Of a stretch of 64,000 nt of DNA, positions 10,910-22,790 are shown one piece after another; position 1 is the first letter of the stretch; each line of letters begins with the position of its first letter. The position numbers and the translations under genes are program-made. Source of the stretch: Theocolax elegans (taxonomy: Eukaryota > Arthropoda > Insecta > Hymenoptera > Cerocephalidae); the NCBI GenBank assembly GCA_026168455.1, contig CM047426.1, positions 41,029,313 to 41,093,312 on the forward strand, written 5' to 3'. The notes below the pieces were generated by a model that was not told the origin of the DNA, did not search any database, and was given only the letters and a program-made list of their open reading frames with translations.

Positions 10910-12116
10910 ATGAATTATACTAACAAAATGATCGCGGAAAACTATACTAAAACAGTTAAATTTTTCAAAAACAACCAAGATGTAATGTTCACAAAGCCAG
11001 ATAGTGGGGCTGTATGCGTTATAATGGAAAAATCCACGTATATCGAACAAATGGAGGATACACTCAATCACCAAAAATATTACACACAAATAAAAAAATG
11101 TCGGCTTAAGAAAATGCAAACCAATATTCAATCAATTATAAAAGATTGGGACAATAAAGGTATTTTTAAGAATGAAACTAGTATTGACAACATTAAATTA
11201 AATTTAGATAACACAAACATACCAAAAGCTTATCGTTTAATTCACAAAGAAAATTTCCCTATTCGTATTATAGTATCTGCTTTAAACAGTCCTACTTATG
11301 CTTTTGATAAAGCATTAAGTAAATTATTCAACAAATATATCCCAAAACTGCAATCAAACTTAAAAAATAGTACAGAATTAGAAAAATTTTTAGACAATTT
11401 GAGTGTTCTCTCTAATTATAGATTCGTTTCTTTTGATGTAGTCTCCCTCTTCTCAAATTTACCTAAAAATTTAATTTTACAAGCAATATCGAAAAAATGG
11501 AAGTTTTTGAAAAATAACATTCCCCTTGTTAAGGTCGAATTTATGGAAGGGATAGAACGGCTCTTGGACTCAACTTTTTTACAATTTAATAACAAAACTT
11601 ATAAACAAATAATGGGAGCTCCTATGGGTTTTTGTACCAGCCCATGGTTTGCTGATATGGTTTTAGAAGCTTTGGAAATCTCATGTCTTAATAAATTTAA
11701 GAATGATGTAATATTATATAAAAGATATGTGGATGACACTTTATTAAAAATTAAAGAAGAAAAAATTGATGAGGTTCTAAACAAGTTTAATATAACTATT
11801 TTGTGACCCTCTTAAATTTACGATGGAACTAGAGTCGGACGGTAAATTGTCTTTTCTTGATTTATATATTTATAGATACAATGATACTACTCCTATAACC
11901 AATTGGTATAGAAAAAATTCAGCCTCGGATCGTTATCTTAATTTTCTCTCACACCACCCACAATCTCAAAAAATAGCAATGGTTTACAATCTGGTTGACA
12001 AAGCGATTTCACTACCTGACTCTATTTTTCACGAAGAAAATATTAAAATAATAACAAATTTCTTACTAAATAACAATTACCCACATGAATTTATTCAAAA
12101 ATATATTAATAAATGA
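10910..12116 (+). pseudogene. Penelope-type reverse transcriptase
   Basis: The first block (10910-11806) shows TKPDSGAVCVIME, KAYRLIHKENFPIRIIVSA, FDVVSLFSNLP, MGAPMGFCTSPWFAD and the catalytic YVDD (about 11727). These match, in order, the RT motifs of Penelope-like elements, whose RT is related to telomerase. A frameshift at about 11806 moves the coding sequence into the frame of 11823-12116, which begins ELESDGKLSFLDLYIYR, the conserved segment following the active site. A further block upstream (about 10690-10900, with LGEKFNF) is the usual Penelope N-terminal region. The gene is broken, but the catalytic residues remain. Confidence 0.88.
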
Positions 12117-12277
12117 ATTTCACACATAAAAAATAACATTAATACTAATATTAATAATAATTTAATAAACAGAAATCGAATTCGGAGACCAAGACTTGTT
12201 TTACCATTCATTAAAGAACTAACCCCGAAATTAAATGTATTTATTAAGAAACATGAATTATTAAAAAAATTATTAAA

Positions 12278-12649
12278 TTGGGTAAAGACAAAACTGTAAC
12301 AAAAGAAATTTGTTATATTGTATACAAAATACCATGTAGTGATTGCCCTGCGTTATACATAGGCACAAGCAAGTGTAAGCTCAAAACTCGTATTAGAGAA
12401 CATAAATATGACGTAAAAAGTAAAAATCACAGATCCGCTTTAGCGGTCCACACAATTAACACAGGATATAATATCGATTTTAATAAAACACGTGTCATGG
12501 ACATTAAAAACAATTTTAAAAAACGTATGTTCTCAGAAATGCTGAATATCTACATACATGACGACACGTTAAACCGCATCGAAGACGTAAATTTTTTTAA
12601 AAATATATACAGAGTCACGCTTGATGGTGTCAAAATGTTGCGTGCGTAG
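12278..12649 (+). pseudogene. GIY-YIG endonuclease domain of the Penelope-like element
   Basis: The frame contains CYIVYKIPCSDCPALYIGTS followed by LKTRIREHK and SALAVHTINTG, the canonical GIY-YIG domain of Penelope-like elements, with the CxxC insert (PCSDC), YIG core, catalytic Arg and His. It would be fused to the RT in an intact element; here it is in a different frame from the preceding block. It is the integration nuclease of such elements. Confidence 0.88.
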
Positions 12650-12934
12650 GCGATCTAGTGCATTAAGATCTGGGGAAAACTCTTTCACTCGGTCGTCCGC
12701 TTAATATGTTCGGTTTCTTAGTATCGGGGAACTATGTGGTACGCGGAGGTGGCACGTTTTCCGACCTACCGGGGAAATCCCAGCAGGCCTCGACATAGCA
12801 AGTCGGGTTTTACCACTTCTTCGCGCCGCATGGTTTCCTGATACACGGGAGAAATCTCGGCTTGTTTGGCCCCGCAATGTGTTCGCTCTCTGCGACTTAT
12901 ATGTTCACTAAATTGGTTTGATACGTTACACACA

Positions 12935-13015
12935 TGTGTTGTACATACATGTATGTATGTATGTGTTATGTGTATGTATATGTGTACGCATATATATATG
13001 TGTATATGTATGAAT
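12935..13015. repeat. TGTA/TATG-type microsatellite
   Basis: Imperfect runs of TGTA and TATG lie in the 3' region of the Penelope-like element. Confidence 0.7.
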
Positions 13016-13500
13016 ATATTGTCGGAGGTTAGACGATGTCGGGATATTAATATAAGTTTAACTGTTGTAAAGGACGCCCTTCGGGGAGGTCCTCATTTCA
13101 ACACATTGAGTGAGGGTGTTACGAGTGTGAGTTGTGTAATTATCTCTTTAGTTTTAGTTTTAATTTTCTTCTATTGGTAATTAATAATTTTTATTAAATT
13201 TTTTCCTTAAAATTGAGATTTTTTTTAAATAATTATGGTTTTTAAATGTAGTGTTTCTGTGCAATTGGAGAGATGATTTTGAATCCAGGATGTGATTAAC
13301 ATCTCTACGCTTTTTTGTTTGGTAAGAGTGTGTGTACGTTAGTGTTAAAATTATATTGTATCAAAATCGCAGGTTTAAATTTTAATAGCGTTTTTCTTGC
13401 TAATCTGTTTTTTATAGCCTTGATAAGGGACGGTAAAAAAACGTCCAAAACGTCGGCTACAATAAAATGTTTGTTCGTAGAGATCAATAAAGCCTTCATT

Positions 13501-13854
13501 TATTAACAAATTCTGGACGAACGATAATTTCTCCCACCATTTATTAAAAAAAATTATCCTATATACATTCTAAATTTATAGTTGAAATAAAAAATTTAGT
13601 TTATTAAAAAAAAATTTAATTCCTTTAAAAAAATTGCTGTGTAAAAATTTGATCATAATTGCATTTGATTTTAAATGCAGCCTCTCTCTCCCTAGATTCA
13701 GTTGTATTGACCCTGAATCCGGTAGTGAATGCCGAAAACACTTAACGATGCGCTTTGTATAACCAACGACAGTACTTCCCTCCCACCTGCCCGTCTCTAG
13801 AAGACATAAGGGCAAACGGGACACCACACCGAAACCCGGAGACCAAATGAATTT
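13501..13854. other. Interval with a GC-rich island of unknown origin
   Basis: Positions 13675-13848 are much richer in GC than their surroundings, suggesting a fragment of a mobile element or SINE. No Pol III box B or clear coding frame was found. Confidence 0.35.
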
Positions 13855-15545
13855 TAATACTATGAAGAAATTAATACTTATTTAGTTCATAATAGGAAAG
13901 TAAAAAATCATATTATAATTGGTGATTTTAAAGTAAACATATAAAGGATAATAACGCAATTAGCATGTAATTTCTAAACAACCTCTTAGAAAAAAGTTAT
14001 TTTCCAGGTTTTACTAATACAACCAGCGCATCAAATAAGGCTATTAATGAGGGAACATGTATTGACAATTTTTTTATCAAAACGGATAAAGAGCCAAAAA
14101 AAGATGTATTTCTGATAAATTATGGAAAATTACACAATATAGCTATGCATACAAACTGGTCAAAATTTAAAAATAGTCAGGATCCAAATGTGACTGTAAA
14201 TGATATAATAGAAGAGATTTCAAATTGCGTAGAAAAAGGAAAAAGTAAAAAATTGAAATTAATAACACTAAAAAAAGCCGAGGAAAGACTGGATAACTAA
14301 AGAAATAATTTACTACTGGATTAAAAAAGAAGTACCGGATAATAAATTGAAAAAATCCAGGTAATGAAGAATTAAAAGATAAGTACAAAAACATTAAATA
14401 TTTAGACAAATTAATAAAAGCTGCAAAATTTGAACAAAATAAGGTATTAATACAGAACAATAGTAATGATCCAGGAAAATTGTAAAAATGTATAAATAGC
14501 AAAATTGAAAAAATTAACAATAAGACTGCAATATCTATTAATTAGCTAATATCGAAGATAATATAATAATTCAAAAAAGAAGAGGAAATTGTGAATGTAA
14601 TGAATACATATTTTTGTAAACTTTAAGAAACACGGAGTAATAAAATTACAATGCCAAGTCATAGTAAATTAGAACTGCCTAAAAGTAATCCAAACACACT
14701 TTTCATTAAACCTACAAATGAATAAGAAATAATAAAAATAATAAACAATCTAGAATTGAAGAATGAAGGAATTGATAAAATAAATACAAGAACTTTAAAA
14801 ATCATAGCACCTGTAATAGCAGATACGTTGGCTTATGTTATTAACCAATGTATAGAAACATCTATATGGCTCGATATGCTGAAAGCAGCTAAAGTAATAC
14901 TAATTCACAAAGCGGGAAATAAAAATGAAATGGGTAACTGTAGATTTATATAAACTTAGATAAACTTTACGCGTATGGTATAAGAGGAAAGGATCATAAA
15001 TTGACCACATATTACTTAAATAATAGAAAACAACAAGTAAGAATAGATGCACGTATAAGTAGTGATTGTGGAAAGGTAAAAACTGGTGTTTCTCGGGGGT
15101 CAATACTTAGCCCATTGCTCTTTATATTATATGATCATGATCTTCTTACAAGCATGCCGGGAAATACTATTTTATCGTATGCAGATGATACTGCAGTTAT
15201 ATCAAATGGGAAAACATGGTACAAAGTCGAAGTAAAATTAATAAATACCTAGAACAAGTATCTACGTGGTTTAGACTAAATTAATTAACACTAAATACAA
15301 AAAAAACAGTGTATATAACTTTTGGATACTACACTGATAGCATCCAAAAAAATTAAAACAAAAGTTAATAATAATAATTGTAAACAGAGTAGACGAAACT
15401 ACATTTGGTTAAAAATTTTAATTGTAATATGAGATGGAATAAACACATAGAATACCTTATAAATAAAACTAGATACCTTATTTTTCTCTTTAGTAAAATT
15501 TGTAAATACATGGAAAATAATACTTTAAAAATTATAAATAATACA
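13855..15545 (+). pseudogene. Decayed CR1/Jockey-like LINE, endonuclease end and RT
   Basis: The first block has HIIIGDFKVNI, the end of an APE endonuclease. After many stops, 14756-14953 gives an RT fingers segment (ELKNEGIDKINTRTLK; KAAKVILIHKAGNK). About 80 residues of the palm are missing at about 14955, after which YYLNNRKQQVRI, TGVSRGSILSPLLFILY and an intact YADD (15177-15192) follow. The thumb (WNKHIEYLINKTRYL) ends near 15540. Its motifs match the LINE at 35470-43454, so the two are members of one family or closely related families. Confidence 0.75.
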
Positions 15546-15550
15546 AATAA

Positions 15551-16282
15551 ATGAGTGAAATGGAATCTGAAACCAAAATTGATTGTCAACAGGTTTATCC
15601 ATATCAACTTTCATCTAATGTGCATGATTCAATTCAACAAAGTAAAATCAAACATGACAAAAACATAATAATTAATACATATCAGCTTAGAGAAAATGCT
15701 ACATTGGTTAATACTCTAATAGTGGATATAAGAACATATATTTGTGCAAAAGGCAGATGTAAATCATACAGTAATAATAAAAACTGTCGCATATTTAGAT
15801 ATAGTTACGAAAAAATGATAAATACCAATCCAAAAGTAATTAATATAACAGATAGTATAATAAACAAAATAAGAAAAAACTGGATACTTAAGATTAATCA
15901 TGAAAAAACAAATCTGAAGTACATACATTTTATTAAAGAAGTCAATGTTGATTTGAAAGATAAATTAGCGAAAGATAGAAACCAATAAACGGTCGTTTTT
16001 GTCACTGCATATGAAACACCCATACTAAAAAATCTTATATCAGCTATGATTATAATGACTTACGGAAATATCAATTATTTAGGAAACAATTATGCAATGT
16101 TTTACTTTAATAGAGGAGTTAGAGGTATACAGGTTTTTACCAACTCGTTGTATTCAATCAAAAGACAACCATCATATAATGGCATAGTAGTTATTGATGA
16201 AATAGTATTTATGTCAAAATGCAAATGTGATTCTTGTTATTATGTAATATCTTTCGCTGTACCGACTTTTCAAATGTTATAA
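15551..16282 (+). pseudogene. Unknown ORF downstream of LINE RT (ORF3 family), broken copy
   Basis: A 145-codon frame (15551-15988) starts ATG about 10 nt after the LINE thumb; a second frame (16046-16282) follows a stop. Both parts resemble the ORF at 40905-43206: the first shares VDIRTYIC.KG and a Y.KMIN segment, and the second shares MTYGNINYLGN, Y.IKRQP.Y.GIVVIDEIVF and CKCDS. Its different N-terminus (MSEMESETKIDCQQ) is not shared. I recognise no known domain. It occurs directly after the RT in both LINE copies in this window, which suggests an accessory ORF of the LINE. The sequence after CKCDS is not conserved with the other copy. Confidence 0.6.
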
Positions 16283-17370
16283 TATATATAATTTTTATTT
16301 TATTGAAACTAATTTTGTATCTCTTTCAAGCAAGCATGTATTACTTTAACAGAATACAATGTGTCAATCTCTACTACATATTTGATAATATCGACCTAAC
16401 TATGATAACATGTCGAAGCAACTAAGCTATCTTAAATAAAACATTTACTCAATTCAATTAAATATTTCGTCCACTTTATAAAATAATTTATGTGCTTGGA
16501 GAAATTAAGTAGTTAACTAAAAGGAGATACAGACCACGGTCTGTAGGTGGATGGGTGTCCAAAAGAATAGAACAAAAACATGCGTAATATATTTTTTTCT
16601 GGTTAATTTTACGACGTTTCTTTATTATTTACACCAGATTTTTCTTAATGATTTATTCAACAGTATAACTAATATAATTACCTGTCAAAAATCCAGCTTT
16701 AGTAAATTCAGAGCATTTCTTTGGCGCTGGCCAAATTTACAATATATCGATACATAATTGTATTAAAAACACGTGGTTTTTATTTTAACGCATGATTATT
16801 GACCGAAAAATATACTTTCCTCTACAAAATCTTTAGTTGTTTCAATGAAAACATTTCTTAAACGAAAACTTTGAATTTTTAATTATTTTGGTGGCTACGG
16901 TCAATTACACAGGCACACAAGAAAAACCAATTCTCTCATATTTCGATGCGATACATATATTCTCATGTAATTTACCCAGCTGAACAAGAATCTGTGGTCC
17001 GTTTGATCCCATTACGTTAGGATCAAAAGAATTTGAAGGTCAAAATTGTATCAAATGTATTGAAGCAAAATTGATCCGTGTGTATCCTCAAGGAAATCAA
17101 GGGACGTCTCATTAAGATCAAACAAAGAACTGAATACTTGCAGAATTATAAGTATAAAACTTAGCTATTGTTTATTCGTTTATAACGTTCTCCTGTACTT
17201 TCGAAAGATCCGTGTAGTGAATTTCTAGTTCTTTTTGCGCTCTCGTCATTGTCTTCATCATCTAAGACTAGATCTCTTTTCAGTAACCAACAATAGTCCG
17301 CAAACATATTTACTTCCCAATTTACTTGCCACATAGTTTCAGCATCTTTTAGATTTTAATGGAAACTAAT
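16283..17370. other. AT-rich non-coding interval
   Basis: No gene, repeat or RNA was recognised. The short open frames here have low-complexity translations. Confidence 0.4.
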
Positions 17371-17490
17371 ATCTATCTTGTGTCAGCACCCAGGGTACCT
17401 CTATGTGGTGACGGCGGAAACGGCTTTTTTCTTATTCGTTTTCCGGCTAAGCCTTGGGGTGAAGATATGACGCCGCCGTGGCTGACACAG
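17371..17490. repeat. Imperfect GC-rich hairpin
   Basis: TGTGTCAGC at about 17378 faces GCTGACACA at about 17484, with further pairing blocks inside (GACGGCGG with CCGCCGT; CACCCAGG with CCTTGGGGTG). It is probably a small foldback element. Confidence 0.4.
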
Positions 17491-17750
17491 GAAAGTCTCC
17501 AAACAAGGTGCCGGATGCTCAGTATTGGCGGTTACTGACTTATTGACATTCGCTCATTAGTACCAATGCAAAATGGGTATAAAGATGCAAAAAACATAAA
17601 TTCATCTCCGAATCCAAATAAACATACTAAGGAATTTTCATACGCCGGCTATAATTATGATACTAAGAATTAGGAAAGAACCAGTTAATATTTCTTCTGA
17701 TTAAATATGTTTTTTTTAATATAAATGTATTTTTAAAATGAAAATGAATT

Positions 17751-18184
17751 TATCATTCGGTGATATGTATATATATATATGTATAATATGTATAATATGT
17801 AATATCGGTCTTTTTGAACTAAGTTGCTTTATTTTTTAATAAAGCAGGCCCTATTTACTCTTTGTCCACTATGGCTGGAGGAATTTCCCAGGGCACGGCC
17901 TCTAAAAAAAAAATAAAATGAATTAAAGGCCGTTCGTCCTGGATCTCCAGCTTGGACTTCATTAAGGAACTGGAGATCTTACCTTAGACGCCAATCGCAA
18001 GATGAACCGCGACGCCAGCAAGATGTTCTGCGGTTATGTATATAGAAAGGAGACGACGATGTCCCTAACGAGTGTAGAGAGATAGTTGTCTCCATCTAGC
18101 GGTGGGAAAAACCACCAATTCAACAATAAAGCAACTTAGTTCGAAACGCCCGACATTACATATTATACATATTACCGAATGATA
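17751..18184. mobile_element. TA-flanked MITE, 430 bp (Tc1/mariner type)
   Basis: The element spans 17753-18182 between TA dinucleotides. The ends TCATTCGGT.ATATGTATA and their complement form imperfect inverted repeats of about 60 bp that continue through GAACTAAGTTGCTTTATT. There is no ORF. The TA target and long TIRs suggest a Tc1/mariner-type non-autonomous element. Confidence 0.65.
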
Positions 18185-18512
18185 AATAAAGCACTCTCTC
18201 TCTCTGGCTATATCGGCACTATTCAAAGAGAAAGTTACACAGAACTATGTCAGTAGACTCGACAGCTTCGAATCGTACGAATGATAAAGAAGATCGCGAT
18301 TTTCAGTTTCATCCCGCGCGGGCAGATGGCGCTAGAAAAAATTGTAAAATTACACAGGACCGTCTCTTCAGCGGGGTCCCACCCTTTTTTTTATTAATAT
18401 AATAAAAACTGTGATTCATTTAACATTTAATTTATAAATTATCATTTCTGTATTTTAATTACGATTTATTTTAAAGATTGAAGATCGAGTGATGAAAATC
18501 ATTATTATATGA
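18185..18512. other. Non-coding interval before the R1 element
   Basis: No gene or clear repeat was recognised; the sequence is AT-rich after about 18390. Confidence 0.35.
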
Positions 18513-18619
18513 ATGCAAAGGTGATATATGTTTCCGGTGCGGCCAAGAGGGCCACTAAGCAGTGGATTGCGCGGCGGATAAGAACATAGCCGCACCTAGG
18601 GTTGAAGCGTCTGACAGAA

Positions 18620-19454
18620 ATGGTTAGGGTGCTACAAATCAACCTAAACTCCTGTGCTGTGGCCCAGGATCTGCTGCCACAGTTGGTCAGAGAAGAGCAG
18701 GCCGACATTGTTATCGTCAGCGAGGAGTACAGAGATCTCAGTGAATCGAAATGGGTGAGTGATGCCACTGGCAGAGCGGCCATCTGGATATGTGGAAACA
18801 TGCATGTATCCAGAAAAATGGCCGCTCCCTTCCCCAATTTTACGTGGGTGGAGGTGGCGGATATACGAATATACAGTTGCTACCTCCCACCCAGTGATAA
18901 CATCGATGGATTTCTGGGATCCCTAGATGCCATCGTTGCTAGTGCAAGGTCCTCCCGATTGCCAATAGTCATCGGAGGTGATTTTAATGCCTGGGCGACA
19001 GAATGGGGCAGTACGAAAACGAACACTCGTGGTCGTACACTCCTCGAGGCCTTTGCGATTGGAGTTCGAGATTGCTAACAATGGAACGACTCCCACTTTT
19101 ACCAAGGCGGGGAGGTCGTCTATAGTAGACCTAACCTTCATCGATCCCAGGTTAACGAAGAGAGGGTTTACCTGGAAAGTTAGTGATCGCTACACGGGGA
19201 GCGACCATCAAGCACTCGTGTACCAGCTCCAATCGATGATTAACAGGGCAGCAGGTCTGAACAAAAGCTTCCAATACAAGAGATGGGTACCGTCTATCTT
19301 TGACCAAGAAATGTTCCTCTGCTCCATAGCAGAAGTCGCTGTCAAAGGAACACCGGAAGAACGAGCCGAGGAACTCACGCGTGCCATAATAGCGGCTTGC
19401 GATATTTCTATCACCAGGAAATTCATCCCTCGTGGCCGCCCACCTATTTACTGA
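18620..19454 (+). pseudogene. R1 endonuclease (APE-type) domain
   Basis: It starts MVRVLQINLNSCAVAQDLL, the typical R1 start with catalytic Asn. IVSEEYRD holds the catalytic Glu, and IVIGGDFNAWATEWGS is the Asp/Asn motif. A frameshift near 19055 moves the sequence to the next frame, where TFTKAGRSSIVDLTFIDP and the terminal catalytic motif (SDHQAL) lie. In an intact element this domain nicks the target DNA. Confidence 0.88.
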
Positions 19455-20785
19455 ATAAGAATATTGCAAAATTACGCCGTGAGTGTCTGAGGACTCGTCG
19501 ACTGCACCAGAGAGCTCGGAACCAGCCGCGGTACCAAGAATTAACCGCGGCCTACGAGGAAAAACGGAAAGAGCTCAAGGCTGCCATTAAAGCGGCTAAA
19601 CGCAAATGCTGGCGCGAATTTTGCGAGGAAGTGGACCGCGATCCCTGGAGTAAGCCCTACAAAATGGTGATGAATAAGATCAAACCCAGGGACTCCTCAA
19701 TGCCATCGTGTCCACATTTTCTTGACAAAGCGGTGCGCCACCTATTCCCACAACATCAGGAACGGGCAGCCGAGACAGGCTTAATGGGGACCGACAGTGC
19801 AGTCGCGCCGCCAGACATTAGCATAACCGAGCTGAAAATGGCTGCAAGGAGAATATCCATCCGTAAAGCTCCAGGGTCGGATGGAATACCTGGTCTGGCC
19901 ATTAAGACCGCTGCGCTGAATGTGCCACAAATTTTTGCGGACACATTTAGTGAATGTTTTCAATTAGGATGCTTCCCAGCAAGGTGGAAGGTACAGAGGC
20001 TGGTGCTTCTCCAACAGGGGAACCGATTACCAGACAAACCTTCCTCGTACCGGCCACTCTGTTTGTTGGATATAGCTGGGAAGCTATTCGAGCGGGTCAT
20101 TTGTGCCAGGCTACAAGCAGCCATTGCACAGGAAGGCAATCTGTCTGACATTCAGTTCGGTTTTCGGAAAGGGCGCTCAATTATTGACGCTATAAGTCAA
20201 GTTGTCGAGCTGGCCACCAATGTCATCGGTGGTACTAGGAGTTCTAGGCGCATGTGTGCTATTATCGCACTGGATATCCGCAATGCCTTCAACTCGGCTT
20301 CGTACAATTAAAGGTGCCGCTCTACCTACGCAAAGTCATCTCTAGCTACCTCACAGAACGGATCCACCTCTATGACACCGAAGGTGGCGCGCACTCCTAT
20401 AACATCATCGGAGGCGTGCCGCAGGGTTCGGTCTTGGGACCTCTTCTTTGGAACGTCATTTACGACGGACTACTTAGGCAGCAGCTTCCACAGGGTGTAT
20501 CGATAGTGGCTTTTGCGGACGATGTGGCTTTGGTCGTCGTCGCAAGGAGCATCGATGAGATAGAATATCTCGAAGATGTCTCTATCGCGGTAGTGGCTGA
20601 ATGGTTGAGCACCCATGGGCTGTGTCTGACGGCCGAAAAGACCGAGGCGGTACTTATCTCCAGAACGAAGCAAAGGAGGTACACCACCTTTACTGTAAAT
20701 GGTAAACGTATAAGATCGGCGTACACGGTGAAATATCTAGGAGTCATCTTGGACGCGCGGCTAACATTCAAGGAACACCTACTAA
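19443..20785 (+). pseudogene. R1 reverse transcriptase, fingers and palm
   Basis: The frame 19443-20311 carries RKAPGSDGIPGLAIK, SYRPLCLLDIAGKLFERVI and FGFRKGRSIIDAI. Coding is lost after LDIRNAFNSASYN, where a small deletion changes the frame. It resumes at about 20308 with YLRKVISSYLTERI, GGVPQGSVLGPLLWNVIYD and an intact FADD (20511-20522). The frame ends inside the MITE at 20786. Apart from the frameshifts, the catalytic residues are intact. Confidence 0.88.
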
Positions 20786-21446
20786 CAAGGGAAGTACATG
20801 ACCTCCGGGAAACGGATCTCATCCAAACTTTGGTATGTCTTTTATAATATAAAAATATGAAGAAAGCCAAGTTATCTCTTGCCAATGGCCACTTTTACGG
20901 AAGTTATTCGACATCCAATAATATTACTTCTAATTTGGTCGCTTGTAACTCGGAAACAAATAAAGATAAACAATCAAACCAAAAACCAGAAAAAAGTTGA
21001 GTTCAAGTAGATATGGTTTAAAAAAAAGCTCAAATTGCTTAACTTGAAGTAAAGTTATGAAGAAAATAAGAACTTAAAGAAATTTCAACCAAAATTTAAT
21101 GTGAAACATTTATTGTTTCTTTTGGCCTAATAATCTTTCATTTCTTATTTTCTTCATAACTTTGCTTCAAGTTAAACAATTTGAGCTTTTTTTTACAAAC
21201 CATATCTACTTGAACTCAACTTTTTTCTGGTTTTTGTTTCGATTGTTTATCTTTATTTGTTTCGGAGTTACAAGCGACCAAATTAGAAGTAATTTTTACT
21301 GCTATTATTATTGGATGTCGAATAACTTCCGTAAAAGTGGCCATTGGCAAGAGATAACTTGGCTTTCTTCATATTTTTATATTATAAAAGACATACCAAA
21401 GTTAGGATGAGATCCGTTTCCCGGAGGTCATGTACTCCCCTTGTAA
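20783..21446. mobile_element. Harbinger-like MITE, copy 1 (in the R1 RT)
   Basis: A 658-bp element (20786-21443) with TIRs CAAGGGAAGTACATGACC / GGTCATGTACTCCCCTTG and TAA on both sides (20783-20785, 21444-21446). Its halves are nearly complementary throughout, so it is also a foldback. A 3-bp T(A/T)A target duplication is typical of PIF/Harbinger. Removing the element and one TAA leaves the R1 reading frame continuous (EHLLSAGSKAAR). Confidence 0.8.
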
Positions 21447-21949
21447 GTGCAGGGTCGAAAGCCGCACGAGTGGCTAGAGCTTTGTCGGGCATAATGCCCA
21501 ATATCGGAGGGCCAAAGCAGCCACGTCGAGCCCTCTTAGCGACAGTGGTTAGCTCGGTAATTTTATATGGAGCCCCGATTTGGGCGGATGCCCTAAGAAG
21601 TAACCTAAGCTACGCTGCATCCTGTCGACGAGCCTGCAAAATAGCCGCACTAAGGGTGGTTCATGCTTATAGAACCGTGTCAGATATAGCCCTCTCGGTG
21701 ATCGCGGGAATTCCTTCCATCGATCTTTTGGCGATAGAGAGGGCTGATACGTACAGAAAAAGTCGACGTACCGTAGAAAACAGCAGCGAAGCAGCACGTG
21801 GTAGTAGCAGTCGGTGGTCAAACAGGACTATCGAACTGGGGCAGCAGAGATGGGATTCTGCAAGCGAAGGTCGCTGGACTCACACCGCGTCATCACAGAT
21901 GTCGCCAAGTAGACGAGTAGGAGAGACGGATTCGTCACCTTCCACCTGA
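21447..21949 (+). pseudogene. R1 RT thumb and C-terminal region
   Basis: This continues the R1 ORF on the far side of the MITE: ALSGIMPNIGGPKQPRRAL, SVILYGAPIWADAL and AYRTVSDIALSVIAGIPSI are typical of R1. A frameshift near 21900 places the last conserved piece (FHLTQVLTGH) in another frame to about 21975. Confidence 0.85.
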
Positions 21950-21975
21950 CCCAGGTGCTTACCGGGCATCTGATA

Positions 21976-22324
21976 TTTTTTAGGCAATTATATAAGCAAA
22001 TTAGATTTATCGAGCCAGAAATTGCATTTTTATAGATAAACCTTATTCGCTGTGTAAAGTTGTAGCTCTTATATGTATAAATTTGAAATTTTTTACTGGA
22101 GTGTTTTGATAACTTTTACCGTGTAAGGAGTTTATTGAATTTGCAACTGTTTTAGGCCTATTGTGTTAAATTTTTTAATATTTTACGTAATTTGGGTGTT
22201 AGTAATTATCAATAAAGAATATTTTTTATAATATATTTGATAAAGATGACATTTCACATAATATTTTATAAAAATTACAAAAATATTTTTCTGACCATAC
22301 TCTACCCTTAAGGCCGGAGTACCC
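21976..22324. other. AT-rich non-coding interval
   Basis: No recognised feature lies between the truncated R1 end and the Jockey-type fragment. Confidence 0.35.
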
Positions 22325-22790
22325 ATGCCGAGATTTTCTCATGACTATGTAGACATTGCACAACGTTATAGTATTGCGTTGTTGCGGTCCATATGGAGTT
22401 ATCAGGACTCATTGCTTTTATTTACAATTTTAAGAGGGTTAGTGGGTTCTCCGTCCTTATTATCATTAGTTGGATTGCGAGTTCCTGGTAGAGTGCTGCG
22501 TGCAACGAACGCTTCGTTTGTCGTGAATGTTAATCCGTCAAAGTATTCATCGAGGTCTTATATTGCTAGATCATGTAAATCGGCAAATGAGTTAAGTTTG
22601 AATGTGGACTGGTTTGATCGCTCGATTGGTTCGTTTAAAATGAGTGTTAGGGAGGAAATATATAAATATAATTGAGTTTGCTGCCGCTTATTATGTACAC
22701 CTATTATATAATTTTATTAAGATTTTGTACAAAGGGTTAAATCCCGTGAATTTAGTTACATAAATAAATAAGTAAATCCATTATTTTTAC
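22325..22790 (+). mobile_element. 3' tail of a Jockey-type LINE
   Basis: The frame 22325-22675 has LLLFTILRGLVGSPSLLSLV, GLRVPGRVLRATNASF and FDRSIGSFK, resembling the extreme C-terminus of Jockey-clade pol proteins (a conserved region with an LP/VP-R-R pattern). It ends at a normal stop and a short 3' UTR reaches a degenerate (AAAT)n tail near 22780. The element is 5'-truncated, a common outcome of target-primed reverse transcription. Confidence 0.6.

Larger units (their letters stand above)
10605..13500 (+). mobile_element. Penelope-like element, decayed
   Basis: The order is N-terminal region (about 10605-10905, one stop), Penelope-type reverse transcriptase (10910-12116), linker, GIY-YIG endonuclease (12278-12649) and a GC-rich then AT-rich 3' region. 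The 3' part contains ACGTCCAAAACGTCGGC at about 13440, resembling the CGAAACGTCG-type motif common near Penelope-like 3' ends. At least two frameshifts separate the coding blocks. Exact ends and terminal repeats were not resolved. Confidence 0.8.
18513..21975 (+). mobile_element. R1-clade LINE, truncated at both ends and split by a MITE
   Basis: The element retains the last zinc knuckle of the gag ORF, the endonuclease, the RT and most of the C-terminal region. The knuckle reads CFRCGQEGH, then a stop, then AVDC, so a CX2CX4HX4C motif is interrupted. The gag-frame TAG (18625-18627) overlaps the pol start (ATG at 18620), the arrangement normal in R1. The 3' end stops at about 21975 after FHLTQVLTGH, so the C-terminal zinc knuckle and 3' UTR are gone. 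A 658-bp MITE interrupts it at 20786-21443. Confidence 0.85.

Noticed and set aside
12650..13060. Hammerhead ribozyme in the Penelope-like 3' region
   Set aside because: A CTGATAC...GAAATC arrangement near 12838 is present, but the core CTGATGA is not, so I do not call it.
13576..13827. ORF over the GC-rich island
   Set aside because: The translation has no recognisable domain and the composition jump suggests a repeat fragment instead.
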